Assembly: GCA_003216915.1 (NCBI GenBank)
Contig: QCIB01000009.1
Span: 1 to 59,363, forward strand
Source: Prochlorococcus sp. AG-402-I23
GTDB lineage: Bacteria > Cyanobacteriota > Cyanobacteriia > PCC-6307 > Cyanobiaceae
DNA: 59,363 nucleotides
Direction of reading: 5' to 3'
The translations under genes were made by a program, and so were the position numbers. Shown here in pieces: positions 7,499 through 14,218 of this stretch. The first letter of the stretch is position 1; the number at the start of each line of letters is the position of its first letter. Under the pieces are notes generated by a model. It was not told where the DNA came from. It did no database searches and saw nothing but the letters and a program-made list of their open reading frames with translations.

Positions 7499-7633
7499 CT
7501 AATAATTGATTTCAATCTGAGATTTCAATTTGGCAGCTTTTTTTAAAAGACCTACAACTTCCTTACGGCCATTAGCAAACTCAGCCTTGTTGAGTAACTC
7601 GCTATATTTTTTTGTGATTTCTCTATGATCCAT
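7499..7633 (-). CDS. small helical protein, 44 aa
   Basis: ATG 7631-7633, TAG 7499-7501. The protein is wholly soluble and predicted helical: MDHREITKKYSELLNKAEF, then ANGRKEVVGLLKKAAKL and a short end. The heptad-like spacing of L/I residues and the strong positive charge suggest a helix-turn-helix pair that may bind RNA, DNA or a protein. No recognised family. Confidence 0.5.
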   Translation of the reverse strand: MDHREITKKYSELLNKAEFANGRKEVVGLLKKAAKLKSQIEINY

Positions 7634-7719
7634 TTTTAATATTTTCTTCTATAAATTATAAAGTTGCTAAAAAAAGTTTTTGTATAAAAGATATCAAAAA
7701 AGAGTTTAAGTACCTTTAC

Positions 7720-8022
7720 CTATTTAAACCAACCTTTTTTCTTTGGTTTAATCTCTTCTTTAATAACTTCTTTTTTTCTCCCAAATAATCCCTTTTTTTG
7801 GACAGGTAAATTTTCTTCAACAGGTTTAGATTTTCTGTTAAATAATCCTTTTTTAGGTTCTTTTTTAATTGATTCTTTTGAGTCGGAAATCTTTGTTTTT
7901 TTAGGAGTTAATTTTGAATTTTTGGGTTTGCGATCTGCGAATAAAGTTTGATATACAAAAAAACCAAAAACGGCAAAAAAGCCTAATGCCTGTACTAGAG
8001 CAGTTCCAAGATTATCAAACAT
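7720..8022 (-). CDS. one-helix protein with Lys-rich tail and KGLFxRK repeats
   Basis: The N-terminus carries one transmembrane helix (residues 5-28, LVQALGFFAVFGFFVYQTLF). The rest is a highly basic low-complexity tail containing three copies of a K-K-G-(L/W)-F motif: KKGLFNRK, KKGLFGRK and KKKGWFK, spaced about 20 residues apart. The repeats look like short linear binding motifs or membrane-surface anchors. The start codon follows the upstream gene's TAA directly (8023), so the two genes are surely one transcript. Family unknown. Confidence 0.6.
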   Translation of the reverse strand: MFDNLGTALVQALGFFAVFGFFVYQTLFADRKPKNSKLTPKKTKISDSKESIKKEPKKGLFNRKSKPVEENLPVQKKGLFGRKKEVIKEEIKPKKKGWFK

Positions 8023-8208
8023 TTAGGCCTCAACTTTGTATAGTGATTCATTTTCTTTCGTATCTATACATTTTTTATCATCAGACAAGCATTCAATTTC
8101 TGCCTTCTTCTCAGTATGAGAACTGCAGCCACCTGCATTTGCATTAGATATTGAAAACAAAGTTAGTACTCCTAAAATTAAGACACATGAAGTGTTAATC
8201 GGTTTCAT
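8023..8208 (-). CDS. small secreted Cys-containing protein, 61 aa
   Basis: I choose the internal ATG at 8206-8208 because it gives a textbook signal peptide (MKPINTSCVLILGVLTLF...SNANA, cleavage before GGCSS). The longer frame to 8271 adds a basic lead that would spoil it. The mature peptide of about 36 residues has GGCSSH and two more cysteines (ECLSDDKKC), so disulfides or metal binding are possible. A relative with GGCKEHC is encoded at 21437-21643. The stop touches the start of the next gene. Confidence 0.6.
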   Translation of the reverse strand: MKPINTSCVLILGVLTLFSISNANAGGCSSHTEKKAEIECLSDDKKCIDTKENESLYKVEA

Positions 8209-8293
8209 AAGTTTTATTTTTATTATGGAAAAATAATTTCGCAATTGTGAAGATAATTTTTTCTTCTGCAAAAATATCCCCTTTTTTGTATAT

Positions 8294-8473
8294 CTATTTG
8301 TAGTAATTAACTAAGTCGATAATTAATATTGCTAGTAATGAGAAACCTAAAATGAAAGGTAAATAAGGATATTTATTTAGAATTTTATTTAGTTGATTTT
8401 TCGATGTTTGCTTTTCCTTTATCTTTTCTCTAGGTGGTAAGCCTAACTCTTCCCTTCTCTTAGCTTCTCCCAT
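8294..8473 (-). CDS. DUF2839-like small membrane protein, 59 aa
   Basis: ATG 8471-8473, TAG 8294-8296. The N-terminus MGEAKRREELGLPPREK matches the cyanobacterial DUF2839 pattern (MGEAKRRK-x-LGLPP). A basic stretch follows, then a C-terminal transmembrane helix (about residues 36-56, YLPFILGFSLLAILIIDLV). Known members are small thylakoid or plasma-membrane proteins without assigned function. It stands alone between small genes. Confidence 0.65.
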   Translation of the reverse strand: MGEAKRREELGLPPREKIKEKQTSKNQLNKILNKYPYLPFILGFSLLAILIIDLVNYYK

Positions 8474-8598
8474 AATTTTTTAATCTAATTAAGACTATTT
8501 TATACACTTAGCAAAAGTAGTGTATTGTTCTAGATTTAAATTATTAACGGTTAATTTAGTGTAAATTTTGGATATATTAAAAATAAATAAAAAATTAC

Positions 8599-8706
8599 AT
8601 GATAGAAGTAGTTTGGTCAGTAAATATAATGATTGCAATTCTGATTATTGGTGTTGCTTGGGTACTTTATTACATATTTACTTATGACCAAAAATTTAGT
8701 TCCTAG
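8599..8706 (+). CDS. one-helix small protein, 35 aa
   Basis: ATG 8599, TAG 8704-8706. A single hydrophobic helix (residues 8-28, with GVAWVLYYIF) is preceded by a short acidic lead and followed by TYDQKF. Its length and layout resemble small photosynthetic-complex subunits, but I could not match it to psb, psa, pet or ndh subunits. The next gene starts 4 bases after its stop, suggesting coupling. Confidence 0.45.
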   Translation: MIEVVWSVNIMIAILIIGVAWVLYYIFTYDQKFSS

Positions 8707-8710
8707 ATAT

Positions 8711-8893
8711 ATGTCAGATAAAGATCTAAGTAATTTTCTAAAAAAAATAGAGCAACTTAATCAAATTGCTGAGCTAATAAAAAATAATCCTAGTAAAAAG
8801 TTATCCCTTTCAAAATGCAAAAATCATGATGAAGTAATTAAATTAACCACTGAATGGGGTTTTGATATTGGTAAAAGGTGGGGAGAATATTAA
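8711..8893 (+). CDS. Nif11-domain small protein without core peptide
   Basis: The 60-residue product from ATG 8711 (MSDKDLSNFLKKIEQ) shows the Nif11 layout: M-S-x-x-x-L-x-x-F-L at the N-terminus, a helical middle, and HDEVIKLTTEWGFDIG, matching the EVVALAKEAGFDF end of Nif11 domains. In Prochlorococcus, Nif11 leaders precede double-Gly-cleaved lanthipeptide cores (prochlorosins); here the protein stops at KRWGEY with no GG/GA site and no core. An in-frame ATG at 8684 would add 9 residues and overlap the upstream gene. It is likely a stand-alone Nif11 protein. Confidence 0.6.
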   Translation: MSDKDLSNFLKKIEQLNQIAELIKNNPSKKLSLSKCKNHDEVIKLTTEWGFDIGKRWGEY

Positions 8894-8978
8894 TTGATTT
8901 TATTACCAGCATTATTAAAATTGCCATCAACTTCTAATTAAATTCCTAAGATTAATTAATATTTCTTGTATTGGAGTT

Positions 8979-9749
8979 ATGAAAGAAATCAGAGAGATAA
9001 AGTCAAATATATATAAAATAGCTGCTGTTACAGATAGAGGGCAAAGATTAAATAAATTAATTTCTCCTATGTATGAGGAAAAAGCTAATGAAATAGATGA
9101 ATTGATTGAGGATCTTAAAGACTTTAGTTTTGAAATATCAGAAAAATCATTATCTGGAGAGTGGGAATTGATTTTTTCAAATGTTGAATTATTTCGAAGT
9201 TCTCCATTCTTCCTTGCTATTGAAAAAGCATTAAATGATGAATTTAAAAGTAATCTTTTTTTTAAATTACATCAATTGCAAGTAGGATCCTTTGGCATAT
9301 CAACTATTGGAAGAATTGCTCAAAAGATTGATTTTGACAAAAAAGAATTTATATCTACTTTTGACACTACAATATTTGGGCTCACAACAATTCCTATCTT
9401 AGGTTGGTTCAAACTATTGCCTACTTTTGGTGGAAGAGTAATAACCCTAGCAAGTGATTTAGTTTTAGAAAATAATTTGCTTGATATGAACTTACAAAAG
9501 ACAAAGGTTTCCAAAGTTGATGGCCTTAATAAGATTCCATTTTTAAGTGAACTACTTATGGATAGATGGTATCCAGTTAAAGAGGTATGGAATAAGTTAC
9601 CTTGGAATAAAGAATCGCCACATTGCCAGGTTTCAATTGTATATTTAGACGACGAAATGAGAATTATGAAGGATATGTATGGGTCTATTTTTATTTATAT
9701 AAGGCCTTCAATTTCCTTGTTGAATTCAAATACAATCTCTAATGATTAA
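8979..9749 (+). CDS. PAP/fibrillin-family (plastoglobulin-like) protein, long form
   Basis: 256 aa. Family features: helix IYKIAAVTDRGQRLNK near the N-terminus (the A-x-x-x-x-R-G conserved in fibrillins), LSGEWELIFSN (about residues 58-68, the W-x-L strand), a variable barrel with TFDTTIFGLTTIP and FGGRVITLA, and the closing pair VSIVYLDDEMRIMKDMYGSIFIYIR (about 221-245). The R-I-M-x-D-x-x-G-x-x-F ending corresponds to the lipid-exposed last strands. The role is inferred to be at thylakoid membranes in lipid or carotenoid handling. It is the longer of two paralogues in this window. Confidence 0.8.
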   Translation: MKEIREIKSNIYKIAAVTDRGQRLNKLISPMYEEKANEIDELIEDLKDFSFEISEKSLSGEWELIFSNVELFRSSPFFLAIEKALNDEFKSNLFFKLHQLQVGSFGISTIGRIAQKIDFDKKEFISTFDTTIFGLTTIPILGWFKLLPTFGGRVITLASDLVLENNLLDMNLQKTKVSKVDGLNKIPFLSELLMDRWYPVKEVWNKLPWNKESPHCQVSIVYLDDEMRIMKDMYGSIFIYIRPSISLLNSNTISND

Positions 9750-9784
9750 TTAAAACACTGAATAATTTATACCTGCAAGCAAAT

Positions 9785-9946
9785 TCAAGATAATAATCCA
9801 GATCCTTTCAAATAAAATTTAAATAAAAGAATTACTAAAAGGTTTACTATTGCTAAGGCTACTAGACCATTTCTGTTTTTTACATCTAATTTCTTCACTA
9901 AATTAGAAAGATAAACGACTGGATTTTCTGGCTCTTTATTATCCAA
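9785..9946 (-). CDS. possible small membrane protein, TTG start, 53 aa
   Basis: The frame opens with TTG (9944-9946) and closes with TGA at 9785-9787. It encodes DNKEPENPVVYLSNLVKKLD, a short basic joint, then a hydrophobic helix (ALAIVNLLVILLFKFYL). The sequence looks like a real small membrane protein, but the non-ATG start lowers confidence. It converges with the fibrillin gene. Confidence 0.35.
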   Translation of the reverse strand: MDNKEPENPVVYLSNLVKKLDVKNRNGLVALAIVNLLVILLFKFYLKGSGLLS

Positions 9947-10042
9947 ATTTTATTTAAATATTAATTTGACAAAAAAATATCACAGTTTCATTTGAAGAAT
10001 CAAAATTGTAAAGATGAATATCCAAAAAGAAATAAATAATTT

Positions 10043-10417
10043 CTAACCCATAATTCCTGCATTTCTTAAAAACGCTTTACCCATATTGCCAATTACAAAA
10101 AATAGAGACAAATTAATTAAAAGGATAATTAATAATGCCAACATTTTATAGTTTGGATTAGTTGAAATGCCATCAAATCCATTATTAAGAAATCTTTTAA
10201 AAAGTGATTTGTCAATTTTTAGTTTTTGTTGCTCAGAATTAAGTTTTACTTTTTCTTCTGAAGAATCTTGATTACTTGCTTTCTCTAGAAATTCCGTAAA
10301 TGCTTTAACATTTTCTTCTTTTTTATTCCCCTCATTAAGATCTTTGTTGTCTTCATTCAAATTGGGGGACGATTCGATTGAATTATTTTCCTCAGGATTA
10401 AGTTTTGAATCTTCCAA
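10043..10417 (-). CDS. acidic protein with C-terminal membrane helix, 124 aa
   Basis: The N-terminal two thirds are low-complexity acidic (Asn, Glu, Ser, Lys; for example NLNEDNKDLNEGNKKEEN), probably disordered. The C-terminal third has FKRFLNNGFDGISTNPNYK and a transmembrane helix (about residues 91-108, MLALLIILLINLSLFFVIG). This is a tail-anchored topology. No recognised domain. Confidence 0.5.
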   Translation of the reverse strand: MEDSKLNPEENNSIESSPNLNEDNKDLNEGNKKEENVKAFTEFLEKASNQDSSEEKVKLNSEQQKLKIDKSLFKRFLNNGFDGISTNPNYKMLALLIILLINLSLFFVIGNMGKAFLRNAGIMG

Positions 10418-10451
10418 ATTAGTAGTAAATGCTAGGAGTATATTACACCAT

Positions 10452-10486
10452 AAAAAAAACCCACTCGATGAATTGAAGAGAGGGTT
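10452..10486 (-). terminator. rho-independent terminator, minus strand
   Basis: Arms 10458-10466 and 10478-10486 pair over 9 bases with one mismatch around an 11-base loop. The minus-strand transcript then reads six or more U residues (A run at 10452-10457). No minus-strand gene lies to its right for 1.5 kb, so it may end a short unannotated RNA. Confidence 0.5.
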
Positions 10487-10595
10487 AGCTAAGGTTAAAG
10501 CTCTTACTATTATAATAATTTATTTTAATTAAAATTGCGGTAGTAGCATTATGAAGTTTTAATTTAGCTTATAGTCAAAGTGTTTTTATTACAAA

Positions 10596-10802
10596 ATGTT
10601 GGATGAGAATACTAAAAAAGCATGTAAAGATAATCCTTCAATAAGAGAAATTAAAATTAGAAATATAGAACATGCTATTGAGCAAGCAGAATTGATGATA
10701 AAAGAATCAAAAATGAGCCAAGAAGAATTAATATTCTTGAAAAGAAAAATATCGGATTCAAGACAGGATTTAGAGATACTTTATTTAATGAAAATTCAAT
10801 GA
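10596..10802 (+). CDS. small helical protein, 68 aa
   Basis: The protein is all polar and helical: CKDNPSIREIKIRNIEHAIE, then QAELMIKESKMSQEELIFLK, then a last helix ending in ILYLMKIQ. Two or three helices form a likely coiled coil (I/L at regular spacing). There is no transmembrane segment and no recognised domain. Composition like real genes; function unknown. Confidence 0.5.
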   Translation: MLDENTKKACKDNPSIREIKIRNIEHAIEQAELMIKESKMSQEELIFLKRKISDSRQDLEILYLMKIQ

Positions 10803-10919
10803 ATATAAATTTGTTAATCTTTATAAAAGGGTTGAATTTTTGCAAAGAAAATTAATATGTATATTTGAAGACTTATAAAGTTTAAAGGGAATGTAAAAAT
10901 TTGTATAAAGGTTCTAGTT

Positions 10920-11021
10920 ATGTCTAAAAACAACCTATATATACCTTTAAAGGTTGTTCCATACATCTTTATTTCAATTACTGCTATTGCAATAACAGCA
11001 GCTACATATGTAATTACTTAG
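10920..11021 (+). CDS. one-helix small protein, 33 aa
   Basis: ATG 10920, TAG 11019-11021. MSKNNLYIPLKVVPYIFIS followed by an Ala/Ile/Thr-rich helix (ITAIAITAATYVIT). The Ala-rich helix and the short polar N-terminus are typical of small membrane subunits. It does not match PetM, PetN, PsaM, PsbM or similar as I remember them. Confidence 0.4.
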   Translation: MSKNNLYIPLKVVPYIFISITAIAITAATYVIT

Positions 11022-11085
11022 TTCTATCAGGTACATAAAGTTTTTAGATATTAAATAAATTAAAATATTTGTAATTATTAATTAT

Positions 11086-11328
11086 ATGAATAAAGTCAAA
11101 ATAGCAGTTTTTTCAATATCAATAATCATATTTTCCATTATTGGGATTAAAAAATTAATTTATATAAATCAAGTTAAAGATTTAAAAAATAAAGAGGAAT
11201 TAATCTTAGATGAATCTATACGTGTTTTAAATGAATGCTTCGATCTTGAAAATAAAAATAAAAGAACTCTTAATAAATCAATTGAATTAGTTGAGTATTG
11301 CTTAGAGGAATATGGATATAAAAACTGA
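11086..11328 (+). CDS. membrane-anchored small protein, 80 aa
   Basis: An N-terminal signal anchor (residues 5-26, IAVFSISIIIFSIIGIKKLIY) is followed by a charged helical region with two cysteines (NECFDLENK and VEYCLEEY). It might be exported with the cysteines oxidised. No recognised family. It is preceded by an AT-rich leader and followed by 130 bases without a gene. Confidence 0.5.
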   Translation: MNKVKIAVFSISIIIFSIIGIKKLIYINQVKDLKNKEELILDESIRVLNECFDLENKNKRTLNKSIELVEYCLEEYGYKN

Positions 11329-11459
11329 TTTCAAAACTTGAATGATGAATTTCCTTCATACTCCTCTAATATGCAAATAAAAATTTCTGATCAATAATCT
11401 TGTTATGTTCCATAATTTTTTTGTTATTAATAATATTTTCCTAATTTAATTTTTTTAAA

Positions 11460-11867
11460 ATGACTAAAGTGAAATGTTCTTATTTAGGAAATTTAAACTG
11501 TGAGGCTGTACATCTACAATCTGGAAGTCTTATTAGAACGGATGCACCTTTAGATCACTGTGGTAAAGGTGAAAGTTTTTCTCCAACTGATTTATTAGCA
11601 ACATCTCTAGGAACCTGCCTGCTAACCATTATGGCAATAAAAGCTAAATCGAAAGGATTTGATTTAAAAGGTATATATTTAAATATTGAAAAACTAATGA
11701 CACAAAATAGCGAGAGGAAGATAAAAGAACTAATAATAGATATTTTTATACCAGAGAGCACTTCTAATGAAACTATAGATTTTTTAAAAAAAGCTTCCAA
11801 GGAATGTCCAGTTACAAGAAATTTATCTCAAGAAATAGATATTAAAATTAGTTGGCATCATGAATAA
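11460..11867 (+). CDS. OsmC/Ohr-family peroxiredoxin-like protein
   Basis: 135 aa. OsmC-family proteins reduce organic hydroperoxides with a pair of cysteines. Both are present: C53 (SPTDLLATSLGTCLL, the conserved P-x-x-L-L-x-x-x-x-x-x-C block) and C116 (KECPVTRNL, the E-C-P-V block). The N-terminal strand HLQSGSLIRTDAP and the fold order are those of the YhfA-like branch. It stands alone, so an antioxidant role is inferred from the family. Confidence 0.85.
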   Translation: MTKVKCSYLGNLNCEAVHLQSGSLIRTDAPLDHCGKGESFSPTDLLATSLGTCLLTIMAIKAKSKGFDLKGIYLNIEKLMTQNSERKIKELIIDIFIPESTSNETIDFLKKASKECPVTRNLSQEIDIKISWHHE

Positions 11868-11898
11868 ATATCAAACATAGTAATTACATAAAAAAATA

Positions 11899-12009
11899 AT
11901 GAAATACTTTATTGGAATAGTCATTCTTTTATTTGGAATATATATAATTACAGATTTGGCATTAAAGACTAGGTATACAAGAAAAAGACTTTCAAAAGGG
12001 AAAAAATAA
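11899..12009 (+). CDS. one-helix small protein, 36 aa
   Basis: ATG 11899, TAA 12007-12009. The helix is MKYFIGIVILLFGIYIITDL and the tail is strongly basic (KTRYTRKRLSKGKK). By the positive-inside rule the tail faces the cytoplasm. It starts 31 bases after the OsmC gene on the same strand. Family not recognised. Confidence 0.45.
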   Translation: MKYFIGIVILLFGIYIITDLALKTRYTRKRLSKGKK

Positions 12010-12075
12010 ATTTTTATATTGCAGATTAAGGAAATAGATTTATTTTTGTACTAAAAATTAAGGCATATTTTAGTT

Positions 12076-12360
12076 TTATTTTTTCACTATTTTTTGGTCA
12101 ATCAAACTAATCAAAGGGATCATGAAATTTACATTTATTCCAACAGTGCACCATGCATAAATAATAAGAAAAAATATTTTTATAAATAAATTAGGGGGTA
12201 AGGTGAAAAATATTTTGAAAAACCCTCCAATGAACAACACCAATATTCCAATTTGGAAAAGACCTTTGATTATCCATTTAAGTCCATTTTTTTTAATGTT
12301 TATATAAAACCAGAAAAAAGCAAAACTAGATAACAATAAATATATAAAATTTATGATCAT
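12076..12360 (-). CDS. hypothetical membrane protein, 94 aa, possibly metal-regulated
   Basis: Three hydrophobic helices are visible (residues 2-20, 34-52 and 58-77), joined by short basic loops such as NIKKNGLKW. No channel or transporter motif is recognised. What makes the gene notable is its upstream region: a perfect 12-bp palindrome at 12405-12416, of the kind bound by Fur/Zur repressors, lies 45 bases before the start codon. If that is an operator, the gene would respond to iron or zinc. Confidence 0.5.
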   Translation of the reverse strand: MIINFIYLLLSSFAFFWFYINIKKNGLKWIIKGLFQIGILVLFIGGFFKIFFTLPPNLFIKIFFLIIYAWCTVGINVNFMIPLISLIDQKIVKK

Positions 12361-12404
12361 CTTTTTAGAGAAAATCTAATAAATTAACCATTATCAAGGC
12401 ATGA

Positions 12405-12416
12405 TGATAATTATCA
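12405..12416. promoter_or_regulatory. Fur/Zur-type palindrome TGATAATTATCA
   Basis: A perfect 12-bp inverted repeat resembling the core of Fur-family operators (TGATAAT..ATTATCA). It lies 45 bases upstream of the minus-strand gene starting at 12360. In AT-rich DNA such palindromes can arise by chance, so the assignment is tentative. Confidence 0.4.
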
Positions 12417-12486
12417 CTTTTTTACATACTAATTTTTTAAAAAAATGTAAAACTTATACAAAAAAAAATAAAAACAAATTATTTTT

Positions 12487-12882
12487 TTAGCTTTTAATCT
12501 TAAAAAATTTCGATTTTAGTGAATCTACTCTTTTTTGATTCACTCCCAAATCACTTTCTCCAACTCTTGATTCTGATCTTATTGATAAGATGTTTGATTC
12601 AGGTAGAAAGGATACTTCTAAATCGTCTACATACTTCATCCATTTACTGGTTGCTTCAGCACGAAGATAATCGCCATCAATTTCTACAATCTCAGTTCTT
12701 GGATTATTTTCGATAAATGTTTTAATCTCTTCAAAAGGTTTCTCAATATTGTTTACCTCCCATTCTTCTCGTACACAATGAGCAATCTCTACACAAGGTT
12801 TTAGTTCTATATGTGAGGCAAAGGATGAAGAAGGAAACAAAAAGTTTGAACAAATTAAAATCGTTAAAAAAAGTATTTGCAT
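12487..12882 (-). CDS. DUF1499-family exported protein
   Basis: 131 aa with a signal peptide (residues 1-22, ending SSSFA). The DUF1499 pattern is clear: an early pair of cysteines (KPCVEIAHC), RTEIVEIDGDYLRAEATSKWMKYVDDLEVSF, then the diagnostic end IRSESRVGESDLGVNQKRVDSLK. Family members are periplasmic or lumenal and have no assigned activity. The two Cys (in CVEIAHC) could form a disulfide after export. The upstream (right) side borders the sRNA region at 13.0 kb. Confidence 0.8.
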   Translation of the reverse strand: MQILFLTILICSNFLFPSSSFASHIELKPCVEIAHCVREEWEVNNIEKPFEEIKTFIENNPRTEIVEIDGDYLRAEATSKWMKYVDDLEVSFLPESNILSIRSESRVGESDLGVNQKRVDSLKSKFFKIKS

Positions 12883-13012
12883 TAACGGAAGAATTTAACG
12901 ACTCATAATCTAACGAATTAAATTACTAATTTGTAATGACGACCTAATAATTTTTTTAAGAAAGCATATATGTTTTTTATTCAAAATTTAATATGTATTA
13001 CTAATAATTCCC

Positions 13013-13042
13013 AAAAAAAAAGATCCCTCAAAGAGAGATCTT
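13013..13042 (-). terminator. rho-independent terminator of the Yfr2-type RNA
   Basis: Arms 13020-13029 and 13033-13042 form a 10-bp stem with one mismatch and an AAA (UUU) loop, followed on the minus strand by an uninterrupted run of eight or nine U (13013-13020). Confidence 0.8.
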
Positions 13043-13112
13043 ATAAAAATTGATTTATATCAAGTGTTTCCTTGTTTCCACTGAAATAAATCAATCCCTC
13101 CTACACACATTC
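13013..13112 (-). ncRNA. yfr2: Yfr2-family small RNA
   Basis: On the minus strand the RNA starts near 13112 with GGAAUGUGUGUAGGAGG, forms a stem from 13087-13094 with 13050-13057, and shows the loop GGAAACAAGGAAACA (twice GGAAACA) at about 13065-13079, the hallmark I associate with the Yfr2 sRNA family. It ends in a terminator (arms 13020-13029 and 13033-13042, then U tract). The GUGUGUAGGAG segment is nearly complementary to the Yfr1 motif CUCCUCACAC, a relation reported for Yfr1 and Yfr2. Which of the Yfr2-5 paralogues it is cannot be told. The 5' end is estimated from a -10-like GATATT. Confidence 0.75.
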
Positions 13113-13179
13113 CTAATATCACACCGAAATTCAAAATATGTAATGCTTAATATACCTCTATCTTAACTGTCACATGGCA

Positions 13180-13260
13180 AAAAATACAAAAAGTACTCAA
13201 ACTTCGAGGTCGAGTACTTTTAAAGTTATCAGAAAAAAGTGTGTGAGGAGTTTCTGATTC
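13180..13260 (-). ncRNA. yfr10: Yfr10-type small RNA carrying the Yfr1 motif
   Basis: The minus strand contains ACTCCTCACACAC (13239-13251), the same 13-mer as in Yfr1 at 41155-41167. Here it sits in the 15-base loop of a hairpin with perfect 8-bp arms (13228-13235 and 13251-13258). A strong terminator follows (arms 13189-13198 and 13212-13221, 10 bp, then U-rich). Yfr10 sRNAs are known to share Yfr1's motif but not its structure. A -10-like TAGATT at 13265-13270 puts the start near 13258. The gene lies directly upstream of the Yfr2-type gene on the same strand. Confidence 0.7.
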
Positions 13261-13374
13261 ATTTAATCTACTCCGTAGGTAATTTAAAAGGCTACAGTAT
13301 AAATTACTAATTATTTAAATCTCTCAGAAAAATTAGGCGTTGATGAAAAAAATAATCAAAAACATAACAAATTC

Positions 13375-13509
13375 ATGAAAAGAATTTACAAAAAAATCAT
13401 TTTTATTATTTCAGCAATTGCTCTTTTTTCAGTAATAATAGGAGTTGTCAAATATTCACTTACTTATATTGAAAATAATCCTGAAAAATACTTACCCACA
13501 CAAAAGTAA
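13375..13509 (+). CDS. one-helix small protein, 44 aa
   Basis: ATG 13375, TAA 13507-13509. A basic lead (MKRIYKK) and one hydrophobic helix (residues 8-25, IIFIISAIALFSVIIGVV) are followed by YSLTYIENNPEKYLPTQK. It could be a signal anchor with a short outside tail. The gene is divergent from the sRNA pair. No family recognised. Confidence 0.45.
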   Translation: MKRIYKKIIFIISAIALFSVIIGVVKYSLTYIENNPEKYLPTQK

Positions 13510-13586
13510 GACAAAAATTAAGTATAAATTCACTTCAAAAAATCTATAAAGTGTCTTAAATATTATCTACATTGACAACTTGAGTC

Positions 13587-13730
13587 ATGAAAATCAAAAA
13601 CACTTCAGTTCTTAATCAGAATAATATTCATTTAAGTCAATTTAAAAATAAGCATAAATATCAAATACTTGAAAATTACTGGAAGAAAAGAAAGAAAGAA
13701 TGTGAAAAAAATCTTTCAAAATTTTGCTAA
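13587..13730 (+). CDS. small basic protein, 47 aa
   Basis: ATG 13587, TAA 13728-13730. The product is very basic (NKHKYQILENYWKKRKKECE) and ends in LSKFC, without membrane helix. It could bind nucleic acid, though the Asn/Lys bias of AT-rich DNA produces such sequences by chance. It is followed 9 bases later by the gene at 13740. Confidence 0.35.
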   Translation: MKIKNTSVLNQNNIHLSQFKNKHKYQILENYWKKRKKECEKNLSKFC

Positions 13731-13739
13731 CCGATAATT

Positions 13740-13988
13740 ATGAATTTTATTTTTTCTTTTTTATTAGCATCTGTAATGTGGGTACAAGTTCCACAATGGG
13801 AAGCTGACTGGTCAAAATGTGCTGTAGATGTTCCCGATTCGTCATGTCACTGGTACGTAGCTGCTCCCGATAATACTTTTGGGGAAGGATTTAATTGGGA
13901 AAACGCTCCTTGGTTTGATGCTAATGGATTACAGGATGTAGCTAAGATTGAGAAAGAATCTGTAGTAGAAAAACTTCAGAATAACTAA
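13740..13988 (+). CDS. hypothetical Trp-rich protein, 82 aa
   Basis: A short hydrophobic N-terminus (MNFIFSFLLASVMWV) may be a signal peptide. The rest is unusually rich in Trp and Asp: PQWEADWSKCAVDVPDSSC, HWYVAAPDNTFGEGFNWENA, PWFDANGLQDVAK. Two cysteines (residues 27 and 36) could form a disulfide. Its composition is unlike a chance frame in AT-rich DNA. No family recognised. Confidence 0.6.
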   Translation: MNFIFSFLLASVMWVQVPQWEADWSKCAVDVPDSSCHWYVAAPDNTFGEGFNWENAPWFDANGLQDVAKIEKESVVEKLQNN

Positions 13989-14071
13989 AGTTTCTATTTC
14001 ATCAATTAACTTTTAAAAGTATTTAAATCTAGTTGCTTAGTGGTTAACTTTTGATTAATTAAATAATTTTT

Positions 14072-14218
14072 ATGCGTTTCAAAGTAAGTCTCAAAAAAAA
14101 TGGCAGGGAATTTGATGAAGTTGTTATAGCTAATAATAAAAAAGAAGCTATGGAAGTAGCTTTAAAAAACAATCCAGAAGCTCAAGCATTAAACTCTGAT
14201 TGGACATTTAAGATTTAA
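14072..14218 (+). CDS. small conserved-looking protein, 48 aa
   Basis: ATG 14072, TAA 14216-14218. MRFKVSLKKNGREFDEVVIA, a helix NNKKEAMEVALKNNPEAQAL, and the strand SDWTFKI make a compact beta-alpha-beta unit. Its stop directly abuts the stop of the convergent znuB (14219). No function known. Confidence 0.55.
   Translation: MRFKVSLKKNGREFDEVVIANNKKEAMEVALKNNPEAQALNSDWTFKI

Noticed and set aside
8711..8893. Prochlorosin (lanthipeptide) precursor
   Set aside because: No double-Gly type cleavage site and no Cys/Ser/Thr-rich core follow the Nif11 domain.
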